The notes under the pieces: generated by a model
What the model was told of the DNA's origin: nothing
Database searches by the model: none
Seen by the model: only the letters and a program-made list of their open reading frames with translations
From: Candidatus Eiseniibacteriota bacterium
GTDB taxonomy: Bacteria > Joyebacterota > Joyebacteria > Joyebacterales > Joyebacteraceae
Reading direction: 5' to 3'
DNA: 64,000 nucleotides
Assembly: GCA_030622115.1 (NCBI GenBank)
Contig: JAUXGN010000004.1
Coordinates: forward strand, 26,469-90,468
Made by a program: the position numbers and the translations under genes
In this document: in pieces, positions 9,757 to 19,408 of the stretch
Numbering within the stretch: position 1 is the stretch's first letter
How the letters are laid out: every line of letters starts with the position of its first letter

Positions 9757-11042
9757 CCGCGACTGGGCGATCGGGCGTGCGGCCGGGCAGCATGCCGACC
9801 GGGCCGCAGAGCGACACGCCGGGCATGCTGCGCATGCCTTGGCAGGGGAAAGCGCTAAGGGGCTTCGACGGGCTTCAGTCGTTCGGTCTGGTCGTGCTCC
9901 TGGTCGGTCTTCCCTTTTCTGAAGCGGCGAAGAGTGCTGGTCTGGCTCTCGCGATGGTCGGGTTCGCCGGAAAACTGATACTCGGTCACAGGCCACGACT
10001 TGGGAGGGACGGTGTTCTCGTAGCGCTCGGGGTCTACCTTGTCACTGCAACGCTGTCGGTCATCATGGCGGCGCCTGAGATGCAGAGGCCTCACGAACTC
10101 GTGACACTGGGAATGACTGTCTCCCCGTTCCTTCTTGTTCTTGATTCGATCGTCTCCCGTCCCTCACGGCGCCTGTTCTTTGCCGGCGCGATTCTGACAG
10201 GGGCAGTCGTGGCCTCTCTCATCTGGTACGGTAGCTACGATGCAGGTTCCTTCTATCGGCTCAGTCTTGGCTCCATAGAGAATCCGGTACCGGCGGGGGA
10301 GTACCTGGCCATCTGTCTTGTTCTCGGGGCAGCCGTTCTCTCTGCCGAGATACGCGCGTCGCTGACCGGGCCGATCATGGCTTTCACTGTGGGGTTGACC
10401 GGGATCGCGCTCGCGCTGACGCAGTCGCGTGGCGCCCTCCTTGGAGCGATATGCGGTGTGGCCTTCGTGGTCTGGGCCGTGGTGCGGAAGCGGAGATACG
10501 TGATGGCGGTGATCGCGGTAGCCGTGGTCGGGATCCTGGTGCTCGCGACAGCGAAGCCCGATTCGAAGATCGCAGATGCGCTCGATTTCGAATCGAGGAA
10601 CACGCAGGCGAGGCTGAGCATATGGCATCAGACCGCCGGATTCATTCGCGAGCGGCCTCTTACGGGGCACGGCCTGGGCAGTTTTCCGCTTCTTGGCGTA
10701 ACCTACTTCGATGGCCACGTCGTAGAGTCTCCTCTCTCCGCGCACAACGTGTGGCTCAACAGTTTGGCGGAGACTGGGATTCTGGGAGCGGGCGCGCTCC
10801 TCGCATTCGTGATGCTGCTGTTGCGATCGGCAAGACTCTCGCTCAGGCGCGCGGCCTATCCTCTTGATAGGGCGCTGTCGATAGGAGCTCTGGGAGGTGT
10901 GCTGGTCTCGCTTGTGGCCGGTCTCACTGCCATCTCTGTGGATGCGGAACCCGGGATGCTCTTCTTTACGATAGCTGCAATCGGTATCAGCGGTCGAGAT
11001 GTCAAGGAGGCCGGGGTGAGAGAGGTGTGGGATGGCAAATAG
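9753..11042 (+). CDS. O-antigen ligase/polymerase family membrane protein
   Basis: Multiple TM segments; ALTQSRGALLGAICG and RPLTGHGLGSFPLLG...AHNVWLNSLAETGILG Wzy_C-type motifs. Confidence 0.82.
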   Translation: MTATGRSGVRPGSMPTGPQSDTPGMLRMPWQGKALRGFDGLQSFGLVVLLVGLPFSEAAKSAGLALAMVGFAGKLILGHRPRLGRDGVLVALGVYLVTATLSVIMAAPEMQRPHELVTLGMTVSPFLLVLDSIVSRPSRRLFFAGAILTGAVVASLIWYGSYDAGSFYRLSLGSIENPVPAGEYLAICLVLGAAVLSAEIRASLTGPIMAFTVGLTGIALALTQSRGALLGAICGVAFVVWAVVRKRRYVMAVIAVAVVGILVLATAKPDSKIADALDFESRNTQARLSIWHQTAGFIRERPLTGHGLGSFPLLGVTYFDGHVVESPLSAHNVWLNSLAETGILGAGALLAFVMLLLRSARLSLRRAAYPLDRALSIGALGGVLVSLVAGLTAISVDAEPGMLFFTIAAIGISGRDVKEAGVREVWDGK

Positions 11043-11616
11043 CAGATCCGCGGTGTTCCTTGACCGAGACGGCGTACTGAGCGTGGAGCGAAGCTACGTT
11101 CTTCGCCCGGAAGACCTGGAACTCGTGCCGGGGGCCGGGCGCGCACTCAGAGTTCTGAACAACGGGAGTGTAAGGAGCGTCGTAGTGAGCAACCAGTCGG
11201 CTGTTGCCAGGGGACTGATGACCGAGGAGGAGCTCGCGACAGTGCACGGACGCCTGGAGGATCTTCTTGCGGCGGAGGGCGCGTTTCTCGACGCGGCCTA
11301 CTACTGTCCCAATCTCCTCGGCGCCCGGGTGGAGCGGTTCGCCCGCGACGATTCCTGCAGGAAACCGCGCACCGGGATGCTTGAACAGGCGGCGCGCGAC
11401 CTCGGGATCGATCTCGCAGCTTCCTACATGATAGGAGACCAGGCGACGGATATCGAGTTTGCGAAACGCGGCGGACTGACCGCCGTGCTCGTGCTCTCAG
11501 GAAAGGGTCGTGAGACCCAAGCGATTCAGATCGAGCGAGGACTTGAGATCGATCACGTTGCAGTCGACGTCGAAGCGGCCGTTTCGTGGATACTGAACCA
11601 TCTGGAGAACCGATGA
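11032..11616 (+). CDS. gmhB: D-glycero-D-manno-heptose 1,7-bisphosphate 7-phosphatase (HAD, GmhB-like)
   Basis: FLDRDGVLS, SNQSAVARGL, CRKPRTGMLEQAARDLGID, MIGDQATDIEFAKRGG. Confidence 0.85.
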   Translation: MANSRSAVFLDRDGVLSVERSYVLRPEDLELVPGAGRALRVLNNGSVRSVVVSNQSAVARGLMTEEELATVHGRLEDLLAAEGAFLDAAYYCPNLLGARVERFARDDSCRKPRTGMLEQAARDLGIDLAASYMIGDQATDIEFAKRGGLTAVLVLSGKGRETQAIQIERGLEIDHVAVDVEAAVSWILNHLENR

Positions 11617-12476
11617 TTGGGCGGAAACACGGAGAACCACCGGGCGGCATGAGGGCGGCGGTTCGCAAACTCATGGTGACGGCAGCGGTGTTCATTGTGC
11701 TGATGGCGCCCGCGCAGCCATCCGGGGCGACCGACACGAGCGCGGCTCCGATCTCACAGGCTCTCGTGGCGAACGGAGAACCTTCGGTCCCTCCGTTCGG
11801 AGTGGGAGAGCGACTCGTTTTCGAGGTCAAGTACGGCTTCGTGGGCGCCGGAACAGCCGTGATTAGCATTCCTGAGATGGTGTGGTACCGCGGCCACCAT
11901 TGCTACCACATTCTCTCCGTCGCGGAGTCGAACGCCTTCATCTCCGCCTTCTTTCCTGTCAGGGACGTTGCAGAATCACTGCTCGACGCGCGCGAGATGG
12001 TATCCAGGAGGTTTGAAAAGCGCTTGAGAGAAGGCGACTTCCGCGCTCACGATCTCGTGGAGTTCGATCACGATCGGCAGATCGCCATCTATCCAAAGAA
12101 GGGACGCGTTGTGCCGCTTGCGCTCAATGCGCAGGACATACTATCGTCCCTCTACTACGTGCGGATGATGAAGCTCGAGGTCGGCAGTTCTGTGTCGATC
12201 GAGAATCATGCCGACAAGAAGAACTACCCGCTCGAGATCAAGGTGCTTCGTCGTGAGCGAGTCAAGGTTCCAGCTGGGGAATTCGATTGCATCGTTGTCG
12301 AGCCTGTGATGCGGACCGGCGGTCTCTTCAGCCAGAAGGGCAGGTTGTGGGTCTGGATGACTGATGACGATGTTCATATGCCGGTGCTCATGAAAAGCAA
12401 GATTGCCATTGGATCCATATCCGTTGTCCTCAAGAGCTACGAGCGCGCGGAACACATCGGGTCGCAGTTTCCGTAA
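11613..12476 (+). CDS. DUF3108 domain exported protein
   Basis: Signal-peptide-like N terminus; GVGERLVFEVKYGFVGAGTAVISI typical of DUF3108. Confidence 0.7.
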   Translation: MIGRKHGEPPGGMRAAVRKLMVTAAVFIVLMAPAQPSGATDTSAAPISQALVANGEPSVPPFGVGERLVFEVKYGFVGAGTAVISIPEMVWYRGHHCYHILSVAESNAFISAFFPVRDVAESLLDAREMVSRRFEKRLREGDFRAHDLVEFDHDRQIAIYPKKGRVVPLALNAQDILSSLYYVRMMKLEVGSSVSIENHADKKNYPLEIKVLRRERVKVPAGEFDCIVVEPVMRTGGLFSQKGRLWVWMTDDDVHMPVLMKSKIAIGSISVVLKSYERAEHIGSQFP

Positions 12477-12485
12477 GGAGGTCGC

Positions 12486-13445
12486 ATGTCATTACGCTTT
12501 CCGGAAGTAGATCTCACGAACTTGAGCAGGGTCTCGATAGAAGCACGGGGGGGGACGGTGAGTGTTGACAACTTCGTTCACCCGGTCGAACCCGGTGGAG
12601 GGATCGACGATCTTCTCTCGATAGTGCCCGAGACTTTCGCGGGCGCCGACTTCAGACATGCAGTCGAGGCGGTGGTTTCCTCCGGTCTCGCAGGGAGACC
12701 TGGACTTGCGATGTTCGGGGCACACTTCATCAAGTGTGGTCTAAGTCGCCTGCTGATCGATCTTATGGAGCGCGGCATCGTGACAGCCATCGCGATGAAC
12801 GGAGCTTGCGCGATCCACGACTACGAGATCGCGATGTGGGGCGTGACATCGGAGGATGTCGCCGCAAGGCTGGAAGATGGGAGCTTCGGCATGTGTGCGG
12901 ATACCGCAGACGGTATGAATGGTGCGATCGCTGCGGGGGTGAAGAGGGGAGCCGGTTTCGGAGAGAGCCTCGGAGAGCGGATCGTCGGTGACCGTGCCCC
13001 GTATCTCGACGCCAGCATCCTCGGCCGTGCGTCCGAACTCGGGATCCCCGCAACGGTGCATGTCGGTCTCGGCACCGACATTGTGCATCAGCACGTGTCG
13101 GCGGATGGAGCAGCGATCGGAGAGGGAAGCCTCAGGGATTTCCGGATCTTGGCGAGTGTGGTCGGGGGACTCACGGACGGATACGTTCTCAATATAGGTT
13201 CTGCAGTCATCCTACCGGAGGTGTTTCTGAAGGCGCTCTCCGTAGCTCGGAATCTCGGGCTCGCCCGGGGCGCGATGACGACGATTTCGATGGACATGAA
13301 TGAGCCATACAGGGTACTCGCTAATGTCGTCAAGAGACCTACGGCGCATCGCGGCACAGGGATTGCACTTAGGGGACGCCACGAACTTCTCTTTCCACTA
13401 TTCTGGGCAGCGACAGTACGGGGTATCGAGAAGGGCGATGTGTAG
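12486..13445 (+). CDS. conserved uncharacterised protein, possible deoxyhypusine synthase-like fold
   Basis: GAHFIKCGLSRLLIDLMERGIVTAIAMNGACAIHDYEIAMWGVTSEDV. Confidence 0.5.
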   Translation: MSLRFPEVDLTNLSRVSIEARGGTVSVDNFVHPVEPGGGIDDLLSIVPETFAGADFRHAVEAVVSSGLAGRPGLAMFGAHFIKCGLSRLLIDLMERGIVTAIAMNGACAIHDYEIAMWGVTSEDVAARLEDGSFGMCADTADGMNGAIAAGVKRGAGFGESLGERIVGDRAPYLDASILGRASELGIPATVHVGLGTDIVHQHVSADGAAIGEGSLRDFRILASVVGGLTDGYVLNIGSAVILPEVFLKALSVARNLGLARGAMTTISMDMNEPYRVLANVVKRPTAHRGTGIALRGRHELLFPLFWAATVRGIEKGDV

Positions 13446-13458
13446 TAAGGAATGGACG

Positions 13459-13487
13459 TTGACATCGAACAAAGCTTGTGATACAAT
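13459..13487 (+). promoter_or_regulatory. sigma70-type promoter (TTGACA-N17-TACAAT, TGn extended -10)
   Basis: ttgaca tcgaacaaagcttgtga tacaat read directly. Confidence 0.75.
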
Positions 13488-13686
13488 GGCATTGATCGAA
13501 AGTACGGAAGAAGAGCCGACACCAAGCGCGAAAGGACTCGCATCGCACCATTGCTAAGGGCTTTTTCTCACGTCTGACAGTGCATTCAGTAACGTGCCTC
13601 GGCACACGGTCCGCGGAGAGCGGGGTGTAGTCGATGTTGTCGGACGGGGCTCGCCCTTGGCTGATGAAGAGGTTAATGAATCCCGG

Positions 13687-13724
13687 CCGGGTGTGCCCAA
13701 TCGGACGCCCGGTTTCTGTTTGTT
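13687..13724 (+). terminator. terminator-like hairpin with T-rich tail inside a leader
   Basis: CCGGGTGT-gcccaatcgg-ACGCCCGG (one G.U) followed by TTTCTGTTTGTT. Confidence 0.5.
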
Positions 13725-13838
13725 GGGCGCTGTGGCAGTCGCATCATGGGAGTGAGGCTTTGTACTTCGTCGATGAACGATTCGGATACGGAACTATTGA
13801 AGAGCTGACGCGGGGCGACGTCGAGTGCGACAGCTTGA

Positions 13839-14452
13839 TGCGTGGAGAGTTCTACAGACGGTTCGTGAAGCGGCCGTTCGATGTGATAGCGAGTATTCTC
13901 GGCCTCATTCTGCTCTCGCCTCTCTTCCTGGCTATCTTCGTTCTCATCAAGCTGGACTCGCGCGGTCCCGTGCTCTTCAGTCAATTGCGTGTCGGGATGG
14001 GGGGCCGGGAGTTCCTGTTCCACAAGTTCAGATCGATGGTGGTCGATGCCGAGGCGCAGAAGCACACACTCATGCACCTCAATGAACTTGAGGGTCCCGT
14101 CTTCAAGATAAGCGATGACCCGCGTGTGACACGCATCGGTCGCTTCCTGAGGAAGACAAGTTTTGACGAGTTCCCACAGCTGATCAATGTTCTCAAGGGT
14201 GACATGAGTCTCGTCGGCCCTCGGCCGCCTCTTCCAAGCGAAGTCGAGAAGTACGAGGGCTGGCAGCGGGAGAAGCTATCGGTTGTGCCCGGAATCACGT
14301 GCCTCTGGCAGATCAGCGGCAGGAACCACATTGGATTCACGGAGTGGATGAGGCTGGATGTGGAGTACATCAGACGGCAATCTCTGGCGGTGGACCTGAA
14401 GATCCTTGCGCGGACACTGCCGGCGGTGCTGATGAGAAAGGGAGCATACTAG
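13839..14452 (+). CDS. bacterial sugar transferase (undecaprenyl-phosphate glycosyl-1-phosphate transferase)
   Basis: KRPFDVIASILGLILLSPLFL; FHKFRSM; FDEFPQLINVLKGDMSLVGPRPPL; PGITCLWQISGR; start uncertain within ORF 13634..14452. Confidence 0.87.
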
Positions 14453-14461
14453 CGAGAATCG

Positions 14462-14552
14462 ACTGCGAGAACTGAGCGCAGTGCTAAGACATCATGGATC
14501 CGGCAGCGGCGCGTCACTAATAGTCCTTACTCACACCGCAACGCTGCCGGAT
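14462..14552. repeat. two consecutive inverted repeats in intergenic region
   Basis: ACTGCG(14462-14467)/CGCAGT(14477-14482) and ATCCGGCAGCG(14498-14508)/CGCTGCCGGAT(14542-14552). Confidence 0.6.
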
Positions 14553-14580
14553 TCCTGTATTCTGTCAAGGTTGGTTTGCG

Positions 14581-14608
14581 TTGACAGCCGGTGCGCTCTC
14601 CATATAGA
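14581..14608 (+). promoter_or_regulatory. putative sigma70-type promoter TTGACA-N16-TATAGA
   Basis: ttgacagccggtgcgctctccatataga. Confidence 0.4.
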
Positions 14609-14670
14609 CTCCCTGGTTGCTACCGCAGGCCCCGTCGGCTCACTGGCTGGGCAGCAGAATCGGGACTCGG

Positions 14671-16287
14671 ATGGTGAGTCGAAAGACAGACAGAATCGGG
14701 AAGCGCCCGATCCTTGATCAGGCGTTCCTTCATCTTGCCGCCGTCGTCGCGCTCGGCGGGCTTTTGCGTTTCTGCGGAGTAGGGGCACAGAGCCTGTGGG
14801 TGGATGAACTCTGGAGCATCAAGGCTGCCTGCATCGGAGAGGCGCTGTCGCCGGTCGCCGTCTTCACCAACATGCAGGGACCCGCGCACGCCGTCCTTGT
14901 TCACGCCGTTGCACATCTGTCGGAAGGTGAAGGAGTGCTGCGGAGTATCTCCGCCCTTTTCGGAACTGCGACGATCGCGGTCGTGTATGCTCTGGCCAAT
15001 GATCTCTTCGACAGGAAGACTGCTCTTCTGGCCGCGCTTCTGACAGCCATTTCCCCGTTTCTTATCTGGTACTCGCAGGAACTTCGCAACTACTCGATGG
15101 TCATCTTCTTCGCGTCTCTCTCCACGCTGGCGGCCTGGCGCCTGGTCGTGCGGGGGAGCGCATCATGGCGGACGCTCGTGTTCGCTACAGTGCTGGGAGG
15201 GCTATCGAATCTCTCTCTGGCCTTCTTGTCAATCGGGCACTGGATCTTCGCGGCTCCCAGGCTTGTCAAGAACCGTGCGTTCCGCGTGAGGTGGATCCTG
15301 GCTTTTGTGGTCGTGCTTGTGCTCGTTTCTCCCTGGATATGGGGGCTCGCCAATTGGACCAAGGTGGATCGTGTTGGGGAGCGAATAGGCACTGTCGCCA
15401 GTGGTGACACATCAGAACTTCTGAGGGGAGAGACGACGTTCACGCCGATGGCGGTACCGTACTCCTTCTACGTCATGGTCTACGGCTACTCTCTAGGGCC
15501 ATCGAGTATCGAGCTACACACAACCGCTCCGGCATCGGCGTTCATGAAGCACGCCGCGTACACCGGGCCGGCAGCCTTGGTGCTTGCGCTCGTGTTTCTT
15601 CTGGGACTGAGGAGTTTTGCGGAATCGCGGGCCAGACTCCGCCTGCTGCTTCCTACGATCATCGTGCCCCTTGTCGGGACATCTGTGCTTGCGATTCTGA
15701 ACGTGAAGGTGTTCAATCCGCGGTACATCGCCGTGACGCTTCCGCTGATCATTGTTCTCATGGCCGCGGGAGTGACCCGGTTGAAAGGACTGCCGGGCAG
15801 AGCGATCGCGGGTGTTCTGATCGTCCTCTGTCTCTGGTCCGTGGGTAACTACTACTGGAACCCCGTCTACTGGCGTGAGGATGTGAGGGGCGCGGTTCAG
15901 TACATCGAGGAGCGGGAGAACTCCGGGGATGTCATCCTCGTGCCTGTTGTGGCGGATGTCTTCGATCACTACTATGGGGGTGAGCAGGAACGCTTCCTTC
16001 TCTATCCGGGGCAGGCTGGAAGCGACTCCGAAGTTGCAGAGCGCGTGACATCCGGTCTGTCCGGGCATCAGAGGCTCTGGTACGTGAGTTCGAGGCCGTG
16101 GCATGTCGACCCGGATGGGCGGATCGCAGCATATCTTGACAGTCGGTATGAGCTGGAGGATTCGGCCGATTTTCCCGGTGTTCGGGTGAGGCTCTACAAT
16201 CTGGTCGAGGGAACACTGTCCGCCGGCGCCACGGGGACGCAGGAGTTTGGGAGAACGGCCGTAACCGTGGCACGAGTTATGCTTTAG
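14671..16287 (+). CDS. ArnT/PMT-like membrane glycosyltransferase
   Basis: LWVDELWS motif, many TM helices, ISPFLIWYSQELRNY. Confidence 0.78.
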   Translation: MVSRKTDRIGKRPILDQAFLHLAAVVALGGLLRFCGVGAQSLWVDELWSIKAACIGEALSPVAVFTNMQGPAHAVLVHAVAHLSEGEGVLRSISALFGTATIAVVYALANDLFDRKTALLAALLTAISPFLIWYSQELRNYSMVIFFASLSTLAAWRLVVRGSASWRTLVFATVLGGLSNLSLAFLSIGHWIFAAPRLVKNRAFRVRWILAFVVVLVLVSPWIWGLANWTKVDRVGERIGTVASGDTSELLRGETTFTPMAVPYSFYVMVYGYSLGPSSIELHTTAPASAFMKHAAYTGPAALVLALVFLLGLRSFAESRARLRLLLPTIIVPLVGTSVLAILNVKVFNPRYIAVTLPLIIVLMAAGVTRLKGLPGRAIAGVLIVLCLWSVGNYYWNPVYWREDVRGAVQYIEERENSGDVILVPVVADVFDHYYGGEQERFLLYPGQAGSDSEVAERVTSGLSGHQRLWYVSSRPWHVDPDGRIAAYLDSRYELEDSADFPGVRVRLYNLVEGTLSAGATGTQEFGRTAVTVARVML

Positions 16288-16353
16288 GACGTTCTGAGTT
16301 GGAGCCCGGTGAGGGGTTTGACTGCATATGGGTGCACAGGGGAGACCTACGAT

Positions 16354-17136
16354 ATGCTGGCTATGAGGGCGAGATTGCTCGTCATATTCCTGGTGGCCGT
16401 TCTGGTCGCGTGTGTTCAGGGCTGTGGAGCGCCGCGTAGTGACATGGCGGAGCCGGATGCGGCTCCATCTTCCATGAGTGCGGGCTCCCCAGTCGTGGGC
16501 GCCGATGCTCCGAAGACGGTGGCTGGCGCGTACAGGCTGAGGATGGGGGACAAGATCCGCGTGGATTTCGTAACCGATGAGTCTTTGACGTTCAGCACGC
16601 CGGTTACGCCGGGCGGTACGATCAGCGTGCCGCTGGTTGGGGAGGTCGTCGCTCTGGGGCGGACGACGGGAGAGCTGGCGGAGGCCATCGAGGAGGGCGT
16701 GGGTGAGTATCTCCTGGACCCGACGGTCGGAGTCGTTATCACGGAGGTGGGGAAACAGCCGATCTTCGTGATCGGTGAAGTGGAGAAGCCTGGGCGCATC
16801 GAGTCGACAGGTGAGATGACTGTGACTCGCGCGGTGGCCGCTGCCGGGGGTATTCTGTCGTCGGGGAGAGCGAGCAGCGTGATGATCGTGCGCACCTCCG
16901 GAGTTCAAGAGCCGGTCGCGTTCCGGGTGGACGTGACGAAGGTTCTGAGCGGGCGTGATTTCTCGGAGGACATCGTCCTCGCTCCGAACGATGTCGTCTA
17001 CGTTCCGAAGTCCGTGATCGGGAAGGTCAACGAGTTCGTTGATCTGTTCTTCGACAATATTGCACCCGCCCAGCTGTTCTACCTGCGGGGCTACGATATG
17101 GCGCACCTTGGGCACGACGGGCGAGCTTGGTACTAA
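16354..17136 (+). CDS. polysaccharide export (Wza-like) lipoprotein with SLBB domain
   Basis: Lipobox-like VACVQGC; YRLRMGDKIRVDFV; ITEVGKQPIFVIGEVEKPGRIE; start uncertain. Confidence 0.85.
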   Translation: MLAMRARLLVIFLVAVLVACVQGCGAPRSDMAEPDAAPSSMSAGSPVVGADAPKTVAGAYRLRMGDKIRVDFVTDESLTFSTPVTPGGTISVPLVGEVVALGRTTGELAEAIEEGVGEYLLDPTVGVVITEVGKQPIFVIGEVEKPGRIESTGEMTVTRAVAAAGGILSSGRASSVMIVRTSGVQEPVAFRVDVTKVLSGRDFSEDIVLAPNDVVYVPKSVIGKVNEFVDLFFDNIAPAQLFYLRGYDMAHLGHDGRAWY

Positions 17137-17170
17137 CGTACAGCAGTTGCGTGTGAGGAAGGATACCGGC

Positions 17171-18529
17171 TTGGAAAGCAGCAACCGGGGAATGCAGGAC
17201 ACATCGCTCTTGCGTGACGTCATATACGTCATCTTCAAGAGAAAGGTCGTGCTGATCACGCTTGCCGTGGTCGGAACGGCTATCATGATATACGGTTTCA
17301 GGACCAGCGTAGAGAGCTATGAGGCGTCGGCCCGTGTGCTGATAAAGCGTCAGCACCAGGGATACGTCATGCCTGCGGAGACACGCGCTGTACTCAAGCG
17401 GGCCGAGGTCGTCAACTCCGAGATTTCGATAATCATGAGCACGGCTGTCGCCGAGGCTGTTGTAGACATGCTTGAACTCGCGACCGGCGATGAGCGGCCG
17501 ATGGCCATCTACCGCATGTCGAGGAAGATCAAGGCGCAGGAGCAGCCGGAGTCCGACATCATAGATATCACGTACCGTCACAGAGATCCCCAGATGGCAG
17601 CCGACGTTGTGAACGCTGCACTCGATGCCTACCTCGAGATCAGGAAGGCGGTCGCCCTCAATTACGATGCGGTCATCTATCTGGACTCGCAGGCAGCGCG
17701 GGTCCGCGCCGAGCGTGACTCGACCGCCATGGCAATAGCGCGCTTCGGTGGAGAGAGAGGCGAACTCGCGCAGGGGCGTCGTGCGGAGCAGCAGATGGGG
17801 CTCCAGGACCGCTTCGAGAACGAACTCGCGACCTTGACCTCGCACATTCAGTCACGCGAGGAGAAGCTGGCCTTGGTCGAGGAGTGGCTGGCCTCAGGCG
17901 CCGATCCGTCTCACATTCCAAGCGGCGAGATCTATGAGATGACGAGCGTCCGGCAGGCCAAGAACCGGCTGGTCGAACTCGAACTGATTGTGGCAGGGGC
18001 TTCTTCGAAGTACACGGCCGACCATCCCGCGCTCCTGAAGCTTCGGCGGGAGGTTCTGGCTACGCAGGAGGTCCTGCAGAAAGAGGTGAGGCAGGCACTC
18101 GCCAGGCAACGGATGCGCGTCGATGAGTGGAGGGCCGAGCGCCGTGCTGTGCTCGGCATGCTGGATGACCTGCATAGCAAGGATGAGGATCTCGCCAAGA
18201 GTCTTCTCACCATCAGACTCCTGGAGCACGATCTTTCAATCCATGCGGACATGTATGCGATCATCATGGACAGACGGGAGCAGTTCAGGATCACGGCCGC
18301 CACCGATCCTAATCTCCTGAACGTCGGTATTGTGGCGAGGGCTGCGATACCGGCTAAGTCTACGCCTCAGCCGGTCAACATGAAGGTCGTGGTCGGTCTC
18401 TTCACGATCATTTTCGGTGTTCTGCTCGTCTTTGCCATGGAGAGAGCGGACAACTCTCTCGAGCGCCGCGAGGATATTCAGAGAGTGCTCGGGCTCAAGG
18501 TGCTGGCCACAATTCCGGAGCGCAAGTAG
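17171..18529 (+). CDS. GumC/Wzz-like chain-length determinant protein
   Basis: N-terminal TM (VVLITLAVVGTAIMIYGF), coiled coil, C-terminal TM; PxxP-like ARAAIPAKSTPQPVN; start uncertain (TTG with upstream GAGGAAGG). Confidence 0.8.
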   Translation: MESSNRGMQDTSLLRDVIYVIFKRKVVLITLAVVGTAIMIYGFRTSVESYEASARVLIKRQHQGYVMPAETRAVLKRAEVVNSEISIIMSTAVAEAVVDMLELATGDERPMAIYRMSRKIKAQEQPESDIIDITYRHRDPQMAADVVNAALDAYLEIRKAVALNYDAVIYLDSQAARVRAERDSTAMAIARFGGERGELAQGRRAEQQMGLQDRFENELATLTSHIQSREEKLALVEEWLASGADPSHIPSGEIYEMTSVRQAKNRLVELELIVAGASSKYTADHPALLKLRREVLATQEVLQKEVRQALARQRMRVDEWRAERRAVLGMLDDLHSKDEDLAKSLLTIRLLEHDLSIHADMYAIIMDRREQFRITAATDPNLLNVGIVARAAIPAKSTPQPVNMKVVVGLFTIIFGVLLVFAMERADNSLERREDIQRVLGLKVLATIPERK

Positions 18530-18530
18530 C

Positions 18531-19391
18531 ATGTATACGAGGTTCTACAAGCTGGCCGAGAGGCCGTTTGAACTCACGCCGGATCTCAGGTTTCTCTATC
18601 TGAGCAGCAAGCACAAGGAAGCGCTTGCTCACCTGACCTACGGAGTCAGAGAACGACGTGTCTTCGTGCAGCTCACGGGAGAAGTGGGGACCGGGAAGAC
18701 AACGATGCTCGACGCGCTCGTTCACGGATTGGACGCCGGCACGAAGGTCGCGTGGCTCTCCAATACGACAATCGGACGGACCGACCTCCTGCGTGTCCTT
18801 GGATGGGGGCTCGGGATCGAGCTCAAGGGCCGCTCGAAGATGGAGATCCACCGCGAGATCTCGGAGTACCTCAACATGTGGACGGCGTCCGGTCGCAACG
18901 CGGTTTTCATTGTAGACGAGGCTCAGAACCTCAATCTCTCTCTGCTTGAGGAGGTGAGGCTTCTATCCAACCTCCGTTCCGCCGGGCACCCGAGCCTTCA
19001 GATCGTCCTGGCCGGGCAGCCGGAGCTCAGGCGGAAGCTCGAGCTTCAGCAGCTGAGACAGCTCAGACAGCGTATCAGCATCAGGTTCCATCTCGACCCG
19101 TTGTCCCGCGTCGAGACAGGTGAGTACATCAGGCACAGGCTTACAGTGGCGGGTGCGGCAGATCTCGAGATCTTCGACCGCAGCGCCGTCGATGGCATAT
19201 TCGAATACTCGGGTGGTGTCCCGCGGATGATCAACACCGTCTGCGACAACGCTCTTCTGGCCGGCTACGCGGACAACCGCCCGTGGATCGGCAAGAGGAC
19301 GATCACTGAGACCATCGGGGTTGTCGAATGCAGAACGAGTGACCATATCGAGCAGCAGGCGCAGCCGGACGCGCTTAGCCACAGCCGGTAA
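18531..19391 (+). CDS. ExeA-like / XrtA-system-associated AAA ATPase
   Basis: MYTRFYKLAERPFELTPDLRFLYLSSKHKEALAHLTYGV; Walker A GEVGTGKTT; Walker B FIVDEAQNL. Confidence 0.85.
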   Translation: MYTRFYKLAERPFELTPDLRFLYLSSKHKEALAHLTYGVRERRVFVQLTGEVGTGKTTMLDALVHGLDAGTKVAWLSNTTIGRTDLLRVLGWGLGIELKGRSKMEIHREISEYLNMWTASGRNAVFIVDEAQNLNLSLLEEVRLLSNLRSAGHPSLQIVLAGQPELRRKLELQQLRQLRQRISIRFHLDPLSRVETGEYIRHRLTVAGAADLEIFDRSAVDGIFEYSGGVPRMINTVCDNALLAGYADNRPWIGKRTITETIGVVECRTSDHIEQQAQPDALSHSR

Positions 19392-19408
19392 GGACCGGAA
19401 AGGCCGCA

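Noticed and set aside
13490-13686. c-di-GMP (GEMM) riboswitch or JUMPstart/ops element before the EPS sugar transferase
   Set aside because: No GEMM core (such as the CGCAAAGC region) and no GGCGGTAG-type ops sequence could be found; kept only as an unassigned leader.
13634-13838. N-terminal extension of the sugar transferase ORF
   Set aside because: MLSDGARPWLMKRLMNPGR... is not like the family N terminus and overlaps the terminator-like hairpin; likely non-coding, though not certain.
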